Positions 32,222-41,222 of a stretch of DNA of 64,000 bases are shown in pieces. The translations under genes and the position numbers were made by a program. Below the pieces are notes generated by a model. The model was not told the DNA's origin, did no database searches, and saw only the letters and a list, made by a program, of their open reading frames with translations. Every line of letters starts with the position of its first letter. Positions within the stretch are counted from its first letter, which is position 1. The DNA comes from Mycobacterium scrofulaceum (GTDB taxonomy: Bacteria; Actinomycetota; Actinomycetes; Mycobacteriales; Mycobacteriaceae): assembly GCF_002086735.1 (NCBI RefSeq), contig NZ_MVIJ01000014.1, positions 1 through 64,000 on the forward strand, given 5' to 3'.

Positions 32222-35158
32222 CTACGTCCGCGACTCCGGCGCGGTCGCGTGCCGGGGTTGGTACAGCAGCGCACGAACCAGCGGGCGCGGCCCGACCGAC
32301 CGAAGCATCTGGCTCGCCGGGCGGACCCGCACCCGCTTGGGCCACCAGAACCAGCGTCCCATCACCGTCATGATCGACGGTGTGATGAGCGATCGCACGA
32401 CGAAGGTGTCGAACATCAGGCCGAGCCCGATCGTCGTGCCGAACTGACCGATCGCCCGGAGATCGCTGGTGATCATCGTGGCCATGGTGACGGCGAACAC
32501 CAGACCCGCCGCGGTCACCACCGGTCCGGTGAGACCCATCCCGCGGATGAGTCCCGTTTTCAGCCCGGCCCCGATCTCCTCTTCGATTCGCGACACCAAC
32601 ATCAAGTTGTAGTCCGAGCCCACCGCCAAAAGGACGATAAGTGCGAATTCTGTTGCAACCCAGTGCAATTGGAAATGAAGGAGATGCTGCCAGATCAGTG
32701 TCGAAAACCCGAAGGCGGCCCCCAGCGACATCACGATCGTGCCGACGATGACGCCCGCCGCGACCAAAGCGCGGGTGACGAGCACCATGATGATGAAGAT
32801 CAGCACGATCGAGGCCACCGCGGCGATCAGCAGGTCGTACTTGGCGCCGTTGGCGATGTCGTAAAACGTTGCAGCCGTGCCGCCGAGGTAGATGTCGGCG
32901 TTTTGCAGGGAGGTGAGTTTCAGCGCCTCCTTGGCCGCGTTGCGCTCCTTGTCGACGGACGCGATCCCCTCCGTCGTCGCCGGATCCACCGAGTGAGTGA
33001 CGATGAAGCGAGCGGCCTTGCCGTCCGGCGACACCATCAAGCTCAACCCCAGTTGGAAGTCCGGGTTCTGGAAGATCTCGGGCGGCAGGTAGAACAGGCT
33101 CTCGATCTGAGAGTCGCTGAAGGACTTGCCCATCACCGCGTTCGTGTCGGTGAGGCGGTCGAACTGATCGACCAGGTTGTCGAACGTGCTGTAGATGGTC
33201 AGCGTCGTATCGCGGATCGCCTTTGTGACTGCGATGTTTTCAGGGATGATCGCCAGCAATTCGCGCGTCGCTGTCGCCGTGTGGTTGAGGTCGCTGGTGA
33301 GGGCGTGGAACTTATCGGCCAGTTGGTCGAAACCGTCGAGCGCGTCGAACAGGCTTCGCAGCGACCAGCAGATGGGGATGTCGTAGCAGTGCCTCTCCCA
33401 GTAGAAATAACTGCGAATCGGTCTCCAGAAGTCGTCGAAATCCGCGATATGGTCTCGGATTTCGTCGGTGATGGCCGCCGTCTCCCCCGTGGTTTTGGAG
33501 CTGTCGTCCGCGGCGGCCGCGAGCCTCTGGGTCACCGCGTACTGGCGCTCCAACAGGGTGATCTGGGTGTCGAGGAAGCCGGTGATCTTCTTGATGTCGG
33601 CGACGCGGTCCTTGAGGTACGCGAGGTTGCTGCGGATCGGAGCGGTTTGCACACTGAGCTGGAACGGGACGGATCCATCTTGAATCGGCGGCCCAAGAGG
33701 TCTGGTGATGCTCTGCACCCGTTCGATGCCCGGCACCCGGAAGATGGCGCTGGCGATCTTGTCCAGCACCAGCATGTCGGTCGTATTGCGCAGATCGTGG
33801 TCCGATTCGATCATCAGGAGGTCCGGGTTCAGCCGGGCCTGCGTGAAGTGTCGATCGGCCGCGTCGTACGCCTGGACTGAGGACGCGCTCTTGGGGAGGT
33901 AGTACAGGTCGTTGTAGCGCGGGTTGAAACCGGACAAACCCAGGGCGCCGACGATGGCCAGGATGACGGACGTCGCGAGGATCGGTGCCGGCCACCGCAC
34001 GATGGCCGTCGCCAGGCGGCGCCAGCGTGTGTAGTTGAACTTTCGCTTCGGGTCGAACAGGCCGAAGCCGCTTGCGACCACGATCAGCGCCGGCGTCAGG
34101 GTCACCCCGGCGGCCACCACGACGAGCAGACCCACCGCGCACGGAAACGCCAGCGAACTGAAGTAGGGCAGCCGCGTGAAATGCAGACAGGCCAGCGCTC
34201 CGACGATCGTCAGACCCGAGCCCAGAACCACCTTGGTGACCCCGGCGAAGGTGTCGTAGTAGGCGGCTTCGCGGTCCAGGCCCCGTTCGCGACCCTCCTG
34301 GTAGCGGCCGACCATGAAGATCGCGTAATCGGTCCCTGCCGCGATGGCCAGTGCCGTGAGCAAGTTGACGGCAAAGGTCGACAGTCCCATGAGGCCGGTG
34401 TCGCCCAGCAGCGCCACCACGCCCCGGCCGGTGGCCAGTCCGGCGAACAGGATGACCATCGTCAGCAGCACGGTGCCGATCGACCGATAGACGAACATCA
34501 GCATGATCGCGATGATCACGATGGTGATGATCGTCATCTTGAACAGGCTCGCGTTACCCACGACGATCGTGTCGTCGGTCAGGGCTCCCTGGCCCGCGAC
34601 GTAGGCCTTCACCCCCGGCGGCGGCTTCGAGTCCGCGACGATCTGGCGAACCGAGTCAACGGACTTGTCGCCGACGGCGCCGCCCTGGTCACCGCGCAGG
34701 TTGACCTGGACGTAGGCCGACTTGTGGTCATAGCTCTCGACACCAGACGCCGTAAACCGCTGCCCCCAGAAGTCGAGCGCATGCTCGACGTGCTTGGTGT
34801 CCTGCTTCAGCTTCTTGACCAGCTCGTCGTAGTACCGGTGAGCGTCCGCGCCAAGGGGTTTGTCACCGACCAGCGTCACCAGGACGAGGTTGTCGGAGTC
34901 GTACTCCTTGAATTTCTCGCCGATGTGCTTCATCCCGGTCACCGACGGCGCGTCGGATGGCGAGAGCGGCACCGAGACGTCCTCGGCGACTTTTTCCAAT
35001 TGCGGGACGAAGATGTTGACGCCGACCGCGATCAGCACCCAGCACACGACGATCGGCAGCGCCAGCACGCGGATGGTGCGGGCCAGACGCGGTTTGTACT
35101 CGACGTCGGCGGGGTGCGCGACGGGGATTTCGCCGGTGTCGCTCGTGCCGTCGGTCAC
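32222..35158 (-). CDS. MmpL family RND transporter
   Basis: 978 residues with the MmpL layout: helix 1 near residue 30, a periplasmic domain (about 55-200), helices 2-6, a second large periplasmic domain (about 420-760) with coiled-coil-like stretches, and helices 7-12. The proton-relay Asp-Tyr pairs are in AAGTDYAIFMVGRYQEG and AVGSDYNLMLVSRIEEE. It exports lipids or siderophores across the inner membrane. The GTG start overlaps the mmpS stop (35155-35158). M. tuberculosis has mmpS2-mmpL2 between serB1 and Rv0508; here the pair lies beside regX3, so whether it is the orthologue or another family member is open. Confidence 0.92.
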   Translation of the reverse strand: MTDGTSDTGEIPVAHPADVEYKPRLARTIRVLALPIVVCWVLIAVGVNIFVPQLEKVAEDVSVPLSPSDAPSVTGMKHIGEKFKEYDSDNLVLVTLVGDKPLGADAHRYYDELVKKLKQDTKHVEHALDFWGQRFTASGVESYDHKSAYVQVNLRGDQGGAVGDKSVDSVRQIVADSKPPPGVKAYVAGQGALTDDTIVVGNASLFKMTIITIVIIAIMLMFVYRSIGTVLLTMVILFAGLATGRGVVALLGDTGLMGLSTFAVNLLTALAIAAGTDYAIFMVGRYQEGRERGLDREAAYYDTFAGVTKVVLGSGLTIVGALACLHFTRLPYFSSLAFPCAVGLLVVVAAGVTLTPALIVVASGFGLFDPKRKFNYTRWRRLATAIVRWPAPILATSVILAIVGALGLSGFNPRYNDLYYLPKSASSVQAYDAADRHFTQARLNPDLLMIESDHDLRNTTDMLVLDKIASAIFRVPGIERVQSITRPLGPPIQDGSVPFQLSVQTAPIRSNLAYLKDRVADIKKITGFLDTQITLLERQYAVTQRLAAAADDSSKTTGETAAITDEIRDHIADFDDFWRPIRSYFYWERHCYDIPICWSLRSLFDALDGFDQLADKFHALTSDLNHTATATRELLAIIPENIAVTKAIRDTTLTIYSTFDNLVDQFDRLTDTNAVMGKSFSDSQIESLFYLPPEIFQNPDFQLGLSLMVSPDGKAARFIVTHSVDPATTEGIASVDKERNAAKEALKLTSLQNADIYLGGTAATFYDIANGAKYDLLIAAVASIVLIFIIMVLVTRALVAAGVIVGTIVMSLGAAFGFSTLIWQHLLHFQLHWVATEFALIVLLAVGSDYNLMLVSRIEEEIGAGLKTGLIRGMGLTGPVVTAAGLVFAVTMATMITSDLRAIGQFGTTIGLGLMFDTFVVRSLITPSIMTVMGRWFWWPKRVRVRPASQMLRSVGPRPLVRALLYQPRHATAPESRT

Positions 35159-35580
35159 GCGGACTTGTCCAAGCAGGAAACCTGCGCGTCACGGGTGTCC
35201 ACCTGTTGCTGATCGACCAATTTGCCGTCGACGGTGATGCGGCAACCGAGGGAGGGGCTGTCACCCTGGGCGACGACATAGGCGAAGATGCCGGGCATCT
35301 CCGCGACAATCGTGTGCGACCACGGCAACGTGGAGAAGTTGGCCTTCTGCGGTTGCGCGTCCGCGTCCATCCAGTTGACGACGCCCGTCGTGCCCGGCGG
35401 GCCCAGGATTTCATAGATGGCGGTCTTGGCCGCGTACGGCGGGGTCGCATCGCGCGGATCGGGCTTGGGCAGGCCGGGTCCGGGGAAGACGCCGTTGAGG
35501 CGGTCCACCGCAACGCCGCCGATCAGCACCGCCACGACCACCACTAGCGGAACCCATGCCCGCTTGAGAAGCGTCAACAC
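35155..35580 (-). CDS. MmpS family transport accessory protein
   Basis: 141 residues: one transmembrane helix at about residues 8-27 (AWVPLVVVVAVLIGGVAVDR), then an extracytoplasmic beta-sandwich (TAIYEILGPPGTTGVVNWMD ... CRITVDGKLVDQQQV). Cys pairs at GCRITV and VSCLDKSA may form a disulfide. The GTG at 35580 has GGGGGGAAC before it. MmpS proteins work with the MmpL encoded immediately downstream; the genes overlap by four bases. Confidence 0.9.
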   Translation of the reverse strand: MLTLLKRAWVPLVVVVAVLIGGVAVDRLNGVFPGPGLPKPDPRDATPPYAAKTAIYEILGPPGTTGVVNWMDADAQPQKANFSTLPWSHTIVAEMPGIFAYVVAQGDSPSLGCRITVDGKLVDQQQVDTRDAQVSCLDKSA

Positions 35581-36115
35581 CGTTCCCCCCGATCGCGATT
35601 GCCCAACGGGCTGATGCTAGGACACTTCATCTGTTCCAGCATTTCGTCGTGCGCGCCACGGCTACCCCAAACGCCATGGCTGCCGAATTAATTCCTGCGG
35701 TGCGCAGTCGCGCCGCGGCCATGTCGCCGACCGGGCCACTCGGGGGTGGACGGCACAGGGCGACGCTCGACACGGCGGCGCGCATCACCGTGTCGCAATT
35801 CGAAGGGACATCGGACGGGGCTTTCGCGTCGACGACTCGAAACGTTCCGCGCTGCAGGCGATTTCGCTCCGAGAGGTCGATTGAGGAGCCTATCGGCCTG
35901 TTGTGCCGTCGATTTCGCCGAGATGGCCCTGCCGGCCGCGTCGAATTGCGGCGCAAGCGACAACGGACGACGACGGAGTTAGTTTGAAAAAGTAATTCGC
36001 TGGCGCGAGGCGGTTCAGGGCGGATTTCGCACTGTGCGAATTTGCGAACCGCCAATTCTTACCGGGGACCTTGAAACCCGCGCCGATTATCGGCCATGGC
36101 GCGTACCCTGACGAC
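35581..36115. other. Long intergenic region upstream of mmpS
   Basis: I find no gene I can support in these 535 bases. A frame at 35627-36055 (minus) is open for 142 codons, but it is Arg/Ser/Pro-rich and matches nothing. The region should hold the divergent promoters of mmpS and the small Cys-rich gene. Its lower GC (for example AGTTTGAAAAAGTAATTCGC near 35980) fits an inserted accessory segment. Confidence 0.4.
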
Positions 36116-36331
36116 ATGGCCACCAAGACCAAGGTGAAGACCTGCGTACATTGCGGCCACACGTTCGATCCGAACGACCAGCGGCGCGACTTGTCCGATC
36201 CGGAATGGCTTCCGGCCGCGTCCAGCTATTGTTCGCACGAATGCAGCGACCGATTCCATTGCGACATGTCGCATTGCTGCTCGACCCACGCGAAAAAGGG
36301 TCATCGCGAAGCCGCCAAGGCGGCGCGATAA
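36116..36331 (+). CDS. Small Cys/His-rich putative zinc-ribbon protein, 71 residues
   Basis: 71 residues, basic at both ends. Cys10 and Cys13 (KTCVHCGHTF) and Cys39 and Cys43 (SYCSHECSDRF) form two CxxC/CxxxC knuckles of a treble-clef or zinc-ribbon kind; HCDMSHCCSTH adds Cys49, 54 and 55 with several His. The ATG at 36116 starts just before the first knuckle, and the frame upstream of it is non-coding in character. It lies between the mmpS/mmpL block and the regX3 3' end and has no M. tuberculosis neighbour that I recall. I do not recognise the family; DNA or metal binding is possible. Confidence 0.65.
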   Translation: MATKTKVKTCVHCGHTFDPNDQRRDLSDPEWLPAASSYCSHECSDRFHCDMSHCCSTHAKKGHREAAKAAR

Positions 36332-36362
36332 TCCGCACTTTCACCGACTCGCGGGACTCGGT

Positions 36363-37046
36363 CTAGCCCTCCAGCTTGTAACCCAACCCCCGCACGGTCA
36401 CCAGGTGGACGGGGTTGGCCGGGTCGGCCTCGATCTTGGAGCGCAACCGCTTGACGTGGACGTCGAGCGTCTTGGTGTCGCCGACGTAGTCCGCGCCCCA
36501 CACCCGATCGATCAGTTGCCCGCGCGTGAGCACCCGGCCACTGTTGCGCATCAGGTACTCGAGCAGGTCAAACTCCTTGAGCGGCAATGTGATCGTGTCG
36601 CCGTTGACGGAGACGACGTGTCGCTCGACGTCCATGCGTACCGGCCCGGACTCGAGGACGCCGTCGCTGATCTCGGAGTCGTCGTCGCCGCCGCGGCGGA
36701 GCACCGCGCGGATGCGGGCGATCAGCTCGCGCGCCGAATAGGGCTTGGTCACGTAGTCGTCGGCGCCGAGCTCGAGCCCGACGACCTTGTCGATCTCGCT
36801 GTCCCGGGCGGTCACCATGATCACCGGCACGCTGGAACGAGCACGCAGTTGCTTGCACACGTCGGTACCCGACATGCCGGGCAGCATCAGATCCAGCAAC
36901 ACGATGTCGGCGCCGCCACGGTCGAACTCGGCCAGCGCGGCCTGCCCATCGGTCACGACCGTGGCCTCGAAGCCCTCCTTGCGCAACAGGAACGCCAGCG
37001 GATCGGCCAGCGACTCCTCGTCCTCCACGATCAGCACACTGGTCAT
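36363..37046 (-). CDS. regX3: Two-component response regulator RegX3
   Basis: A 227-residue OmpR/PhoB-type response regulator. The receiver domain (1-115) has the acidic pair in IVEDEES, the phospho-acceptor Asp52 (VLLDLMLPG), Thr in VTARDS and Lys in VTKPYSARE. The C-terminal winged helix (130-227) ends DTKTLDVHVKRLRSKIEADP and VRGLGYKLEG. It controls the phosphate-starvation response with SenX3. The ATG at 37046 (MTSVLIVEDE) gives the same length as the M. tuberculosis protein. It is separated from senX3 by a single 53-bp MIRU-like element. Confidence 0.98.
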   Translation of the reverse strand: MTSVLIVEDEESLADPLAFLLRKEGFEATVVTDGQAALAEFDRGGADIVLLDLMLPGMSGTDVCKQLRARSSVPVIMVTARDSEIDKVVGLELGADDYVTKPYSARELIARIRAVLRRGGDDDSEISDGVLESGPVRMDVERHVVSVNGDTITLPLKEFDLLEYLMRNSGRVLTRGQLIDRVWGADYVGDTKTLDVHVKRLRSKIEADPANPVHLVTVRGLGYKLEG

Positions 37047-37099
37047 GCGCGCCACTCCTTTTCATCGCGACGCTCTGCATCGTCGTAAGCGCGGGTCAT
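37047..37099 (-). repeat. 53-bp MIRU-like element between senX3 and regX3
   Basis: Exactly 53 bases from the ATG overlapping the senX3 TGA (37096-37099) to the base before the regX3 ATG. Read on the minus strand it encodes [18 protein letters not shown] and a TGA that overlaps the regX3 start as ATGA. It carries AGGAG eight bases before that start. It is 41 of 53 identical to the element at 39846-39898. The senX3-regX3 gap is a known MIRU site in M. tuberculosis. Confidence 0.88.
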
Positions 37100-38316
37100 C
37101 GACTTAGTTCTTCCTCTCGTTGTGACCTGTTGGGCCGCACCTCGCGGCCCTGCGGCGGCTCGGGTTCTTCGTCAGTGTCCTTGTAGGCCGGAATCGACAG
37201 CGTGAACGTCGATCCGGTCCCCGGCTTGCTCCACACACCGATGCTGCCGTTGTGGTTGGCCGCGACATGTTTGACGATGGCCAGGCCCAGCCCGCTGCCT
37301 CCGGTGGCGCGCGAGCGTGCCTTGTCCCCCCGGAAGAACCGCTCGAAGACCCGCTCCTGGTCTTCCAGCGCGATCCCGATGCCCCGGTCGGTGACCGCGA
37401 TCTCGATGTTGTCGCCGCGGCGCCGGCGGCTGATCGAGACCGGCGAACCCGGTGGCGAATAGGCGATCGCATTGGAGACCAGGTTGGCCAGCGCGGTGAC
37501 CAGAAGCGTTTCGTCGCCCAAGACCCGCAGGCCGCTGGGCGCATCGGTGCGGATCTCGATCTGAGCGTTGTCGGCCGCCACCTTGTGGCGTGAAATGGCT
37601 TCCGACACAACGGTATCCACGTCGACCTCGGTCACGTTGGGTAACCGTTCGGCGCCCTGCAGCCGGGACAGCTCGATCAGCTCGGCGACCATGTCCCCCA
37701 GCCGGTTGGCCTCGACGAGCACCTTCTCGGCAAACCGGCGAACGGTTTCGGGGTCGTCGGCGGAGGCCAGCAGGGCCTCGGCGAGCAGGGCCATGGCGCC
37801 GACCGGCGTCTTGAGCTCGTGGCTGACATTGGCGACGAAGTCGCGGCGGGTCGCCTCCATGCGGGCGTAGTCGGACTGGTCGTGGGCGAACACCACCGCG
37901 AAACGGCGGTCTTCCTCACTGAGCAGCCGGGCCTGCCCGTGCACCGACAGCCCGGAGCGGCCCGCGGCGCGTTTGGCCGGCCGCAGGTCGAATTCGACGT
38001 CGATCCCGCTCAGCGCCTGCTGCGCCGCCTCCCACGCCTGGTCGTCGAGTTGCCGGTCGCGCACCAGCCCGAGCTCCCTGGCCCGATCGTTGAGGTAGAC
38101 GACGTCGCGGTGGGAATCCACCACCGCCACGCCCAGCGGCATCAGCGTGACGATGCGTTGCAGCATCTGCGCGACGGTGATCCCGGTCCATTCGGTGCTC
38201 ACGCGCTGCCGGCGGTGGGCCGCTTTCGGCGACAGCCGGGTCCCGGCTGCTACACCTACGGCCAGCCCCAGCACGGACAAGACCCCGGCCAGCAACAGCG
38301 CCGAGAACACAGTCAC
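37096..38316 (-). CDS. senX3: Sensor histidine kinase SenX3
   Basis: 406 residues from a GTG at 38316. One N-terminal transmembrane helix (about 4-25), a PAS-like region ([20 protein letters not shown], about 56-140), the HisKA box with His166 in [17 protein letters not shown], then an HATPase domain with [21 protein letters not shown]-type [13 protein letters not shown] and [12 protein letters not shown]. It is the phosphate-responsive partner of RegX3. The kinase and regulator are joined by a 53-bp MIRU-like element. gpm1 lies 145 bases upstream. Confidence 0.97.
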   Translation of the reverse strand: MTVFSALLLAGVLSVLGLAVGVAAGTRLSPKAAHRRQRVSTEWTGITVAQMLQRIVTLMPLGVAVVDSHRDVVYLNDRARELGLVRDRQLDDQAWEAAQQALSGIDVEFDLRPAKRAAGRSGLSVHGQARLLSEEDRRFAVVFAHDQSDYARMEATRRDFVANVSHELKTPVGAMALLAEALLASADDPETVRRFAEKVLVEANRLGDMVAELIELSRLQGAERLPNVTEVDVDTVVSEAISRHKVAADNAQIEIRTDAPSGLRVLGDETLLVTALANLVSNAIAYSPPGSPVSISRRRRGDNIEIAVTDRGIGIALEDQERVFERFFRGDKARSRATGGSGLGLAIVKHVAANHNGSIGVWSKPGTGSTFTLSIPAYKDTDEEPEPPQGREVRPNRSQREEELSR

Positions 38317-38399
38317 ATAGCAAATCCTACAAATCTTCCTGAACGCCGCCCTAGCGGAACGAGGCCAAAATCGGACAAGTCACACTTTCCGCTTCAGGT

Positions 38400-38425
38400 G
38401 TTCCACTCCCGTTCATGCGATGTTC
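38400..38425. promoter_or_regulatory. Three GTTC half-sites at 11-bp spacing upstream of senX3
   Basis: GTTC occurs at 38400, 38411 and 38422, the middle one as GTTCATG. An 11-bp period is that of Pho-box direct repeats bound by PhoB-like regulators, and RegX3 is of that class. The site lies 85 bases before senX3, so self-control by RegX3 is a reasonable inference. Confidence 0.4.
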
Positions 38426-38461
38426 GGCAAACGGCCCTTTGCAGCTCGCAATCGGCCGGCG

Positions 38462-39211
38462 TCAGCGGCCCCCTTGGCTGGCAACCGCCGCGGCACCCGC
38501 GGCGGCGGCCTCCGGATCCAGGTAGGTTCCGCCGGACACCACCGGCCGCAGATCGGCGTCGAGGTCGTAGCGCAGCGGAACCCCGGTCGGGATGTTCAGC
38601 CCGACGACGTCCTCGTCGGACATCCCGTCGAGGTATTTGACCAGGGCCCGCAGGGAGTTGCCGTGCGCGACGATCAACACCGTTTTGCCGCTGCGCAGGT
38701 CCGGCACGATGACGTCGGTGAAATACGGCAGGAACCGGACCACCACGTCGGCCAGGCATTCGGTCAGCGGGCCGCCGCCGATGTTGGCGTACCGGGGGTC
38801 GGTGTCCTGGCTGTACCGGCTGCCCCGCTCGATCGGTGGCGGCGGCGTGTCGTAGCTGCGCCGCCACGTCATGAATTGCTCGTCGCCGTAGCGCTCCTTG
38901 GTCTCCGACTTGTTCAGCCCCTGCAGCGCCCCGTAGTGCCGCTCGTTGAGCCGCCAGCTGCGCCGCACCGGGATCCACAGCCGGTCGGCGGCGTCCAGCG
39001 CCAGGTGCGCGGTGGTGATCGCGCGGCGCAGCAGCGATGTGTAGAGGACGTCGGGGAGCAGGTTCTGCTCGGCCAGCAACTGGCCGCTGCGCACCGCCTC
39101 GGCGCGACCCTTTTCGGTCAGGTCCACGTCGACCCACCCGGTGAACTGGTTGCTTGCGTTCCATTCGCTCTCGCCGTGGCGGAGCAGCACCAACGTGCCG
39201 GTGTCTCCCAT
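38462..39211 (-). CDS. gpm1: 2,3-bisphosphoglycerate-dependent phosphoglycerate mutase
   Basis: A 249-residue glycolytic enzyme that interconverts 3- and 2-phosphoglycerate. The phospho-histidine motif is [20 protein letters not shown] near residue 10; [15 protein letters not shown] and [17 protein letters not shown] supply the other active-site residues. The frame is open to 39340, but the ATG at 39211 begins the conserved domain and gives the M. tuberculosis length. It lies between senX3 and the YbjN-like gene; the lysE-like Rv0488 that sits nearby in M. tuberculosis is missing. Confidence 0.97.
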   Translation of the reverse strand: MGDTGTLVLLRHGESEWNASNQFTGWVDVDLTEKGRAEAVRSGQLLAEQNLLPDVLYTSLLRRAITTAHLALDAADRLWIPVRRSWRLNERHYGALQGLNKSETKERYGDEQFMTWRRSYDTPPPPIERGSRYSQDTDPRYANIGGGPLTECLADVVVRFLPYFTDVIVPDLRSGKTVLIVAHGNSLRALVKYLDGMSDEDVVGLNIPTGVPLRYDLDADLRPVVSGGTYLDPEAAAAGAAAVASQGGR

Positions 39212-39225
39212 GCCGGCTAGCTTAT

Positions 39226-39356
39226 TCGTCGTCTTCGTCGATGCTTGCTCGACTTTCCCCCGCAAGCGGGAGGTGCCCCCAACCTCATCGCGCTTCGCGT
39301 CCCCCCCGCCGCTGCGCGGCTGGGGGTTCCCCCACTGCATCGTCGTCTTCGTCGAT
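39226..39356. repeat. Small inserted repeat element flanked by a 17-bp direct repeat
   Basis: TCGTCGTCTTCGTCGAT occurs at 39226-39242 and again at 39340-39356. Between them are 97 bases with hairpin-forming runs (CCCCGCAAGCGGG; GGGGGTTCCCCC) that resemble the body of mycobacterial MIRU-type repeats. The duplicated 17 bases encode the acidic end of the YbjN-like protein, so the element appears to have inserted into the 3' end of that gene with a target duplication. Confidence 0.7.
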
Positions 39357-39845
39357 CAAGTGGGCGAACGCCTCCAGGTTCTTCAGCGACTCGCCGCGGG
39401 ACACCCGCCATTCCCACTCCTTCTGGATCGACGAGCGAAAACCCAACTCCAGCAACGTATTAAAGTCCGAATCGACCGCTTCGAGCACCTGCCCGAGCAC
39501 CCGGTCGATCTCGTCGGCGTCCACCGACGCCAGCGACATGCGGCCCACCAAATAGATGTCGCCGACGTTGTCCAGCGTGTACGCCACCCCATAGAGGCGG
39601 CGGTTGCGCTTGAGCAGGAAGCGATAGACACCCTCGTGGTTCTCGTCGGGCTTGCGGCACACGAACGCCTCCACGCGCACCGAATGCTCGCCGATGTTCA
39701 AGATGGTGTTGGTCTTGAGCTTGCGCTCGCCGGGCAACTCGACCACCAGGCCGGACAGCCCGCCGTGCGCCCCCTCGTGTTTCGAATAGACCAGGCCGCT
39801 GGCCCGCAGCGCGTCCTCGATCACGCGCTCGACGGCAATGCTCAT
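39285..39845 (-). CDS. YbjN-domain protein (Rv0487-like) with a rewritten C-terminus
   Basis: 186 residues. Residues 1-155 are a YbjN-type alpha/beta domain of the kind found in type III secretion chaperone-like proteins ([40 protein letters not shown] strands). After HLIDEDDD the sequence turns into [17 protein letters not shown], which is encoded by the inserted repeat at 39243-39339. Without the insert the frame would end DEDDE at 39222, about 169 residues. The ATG directly follows a MIRU-like element that links it to mshA. The function is unknown. Confidence 0.85.
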   Translation of the reverse strand: MSIAVERVIEDALRASGLVYSKHEGAHGGLSGLVVELPGERKLKTNTILNIGEHSVRVEAFVCRKPDENHEGVYRFLLKRNRRLYGVAYTLDNVGDIYLVGRMSLASVDADEIDRVLGQVLEAVDSDFNTLLELGFRSSIQKEWEWRVSRGESLKNLEAFAHLIDEDDDAVGEPPAAQRRGGREAR

Positions 39846-39898
39846 GGGCGCAGCTCCTCAGCATCGCTCCGCCCTGCATCGTCGCCGGCGCGGGTCAT
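39846..39898 (-). repeat. 53-bp MIRU-like element between mshA and the YbjN-like gene
   Basis: Exactly 53 bases, from the ATG overlapping the mshA TGA (39895-39898) to the base before the next ATG. On the minus strand it encodes [18 protein letters not shown] and a TGA overlapping the downstream start. GAGGAG precedes that start. It has the same length, phase and 41/53 identity as the element between senX3 and regX3, so the two are copies of one mobile repeat family. Confidence 0.88.
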
Positions 39899-41166
39899 GC
39901 GCCCACCCCGCGGCGCTCGGCGGTGTACTCGCGGATCGCGCGGCGGTAGCTGGCCAGCAGCGCATCGGTGGTATTTTCCCAGGAGAACGTGGCCGCGTGC
40001 GCGGCGGCCGCGCGGCTCATCGCCTCGGCCTGCGGCGCGCGCAGGCGCAGCATCCGGTTCAGCGCGTCCGCCCAGCGGTCGACGTCGTGCCCGGCCACCA
40101 GCGTGCCGGTGATCCCGTCGCGCACGGCCACCGGCAGGCCGCCGACCGCGGCCGCCACCACCGGCGTGCCACACGCCTGCGCCTCGACGGCGACCAGACC
40201 GAACGACTCCGAGTAACTGGGCACGGCGACCAGGCTGGCGGCCTGGAACAGGGTGGCCAGGTCCGGCCGGGACTGCGGCGGCAGGAAGGTCACCCGCGCC
40301 GCGATGCCGAGTTCGTCGGCGAGCCGCCGTAGCCCGTCCGGGGAGGCCAGGCCGCTGCCCGACGGGCCGCCGGCGACGACGATGCGCACGCCGGGCAACT
40401 TCGCGGCGGCGCGCAGCACGATGTCGGGGGCCTTCAGCGGCTGGATTCGCCCGACGAACGCGATCACGTCCTCGTCGAGCGGCAATCCCAGCGCGGCCCG
40501 GGCGGCCCGCCGGTCCCCCGGGCGGAACACCTCGAGATCCACTCCGGGGTGGACGACGTCGATGCGCGCCGGGTCGGCGCGGTGGATCGAAATCAGTTGG
40601 GCGGCCTCGTCGTCGGTGTTGACGATCAACCGGTCCGCCTCGTCGACGACCTGTTGCTCGCCGACCGTGCGCAGTGGCGGCTCGGGCGCGTCGCCCGCCG
40701 CCAGGGCCGCATTCTTGACCGCGGCCAGCGTGTGCGCGGTGTGCACCAGCGGCACCGCCCAGCGGTCGCGGGCCAGCCAGCCGACCTGTCCGGACAGCCA
40801 ATAGTGCGAGTGCACGATGTCGTAGTGGCCCGGTTCGTGCGACGCCTCCGCGCGCAGCACCCCGGCGGCGAACGCGCACAACTGAGTGGGCAGGTCGTAT
40901 TTGTCCAGGCCCTCGAACGGCCCCGCCACCACGTTGCGCACCAGCACGCCGGGCGCCACCCGCGCCACCGGCGGGTCGGCGGATGCGGTGGCCCGGGTGA
41001 AGATCTCCACTTCGATGCCCCGCCGCGCCAGGTGCAACGCGGTTTGCAGCACGTAGACGTTCATCCCCCCGGCGTCCCCGGTGCCCGGCTGCGCCAGCGG
41101 CGAGGTGTGCACCGCCAACACGGCGACCCGGCGCGGTTTCAGCCGGAAAACGTCGTCGTGGCGCAC
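39895..41166 (-). CDS. mshA: D-inositol-3-phosphate glycosyltransferase MshA
   Basis: 423 residues of the GT4 family, catalysing the first step of mycothiol synthesis (GlcNAc transfer to inositol phosphate). The N-terminal loop is [40 protein letters not shown] and [20 protein letters not shown] form the nucleotide-sugar site with the conserved Glu pair. The frame remains open far upstream, but the ROK gene ends at 41223 and the GTG at 41166 ([17 protein letters not shown]) gives a family-like start. Other starts between 41166 and 41222 cannot be excluded. A MIRU-like element follows the stop. Confidence 0.93.
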   Translation of the reverse strand: MRHDDVFRLKPRRVAVLAVHTSPLAQPGTGDAGGMNVYVLQTALHLARRGIEVEIFTRATASADPPVARVAPGVLVRNVVAGPFEGLDKYDLPTQLCAFAAGVLRAEASHEPGHYDIVHSHYWLSGQVGWLARDRWAVPLVHTAHTLAAVKNAALAAGDAPEPPLRTVGEQQVVDEADRLIVNTDDEAAQLISIHRADPARIDVVHPGVDLEVFRPGDRRAARAALGLPLDEDVIAFVGRIQPLKAPDIVLRAAAKLPGVRIVVAGGPSGSGLASPDGLRRLADELGIAARVTFLPPQSRPDLATLFQAASLVAVPSYSESFGLVAVEAQACGTPVVAAAVGGLPVAVRDGITGTLVAGHDVDRWADALNRMLRLRAPQAEAMSRAAAAHAATFSWENTTDALLASYRRAIREYTAERRGVGA

Positions 41167-41222
41167 TCTGTCATCTTTACAGGACGCTTGGGTCCCCGGC
41201 CCAATGCCCAGGACAGGTCGGG

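Noticed and set aside
35627..36055. A 142-codon minus-strand frame in the mmpS upstream region
   Set aside because: Arg/Ser/Pro-rich, no ribosome binding site, no recognisable fold, and overlapping frames on both strands are equally open.
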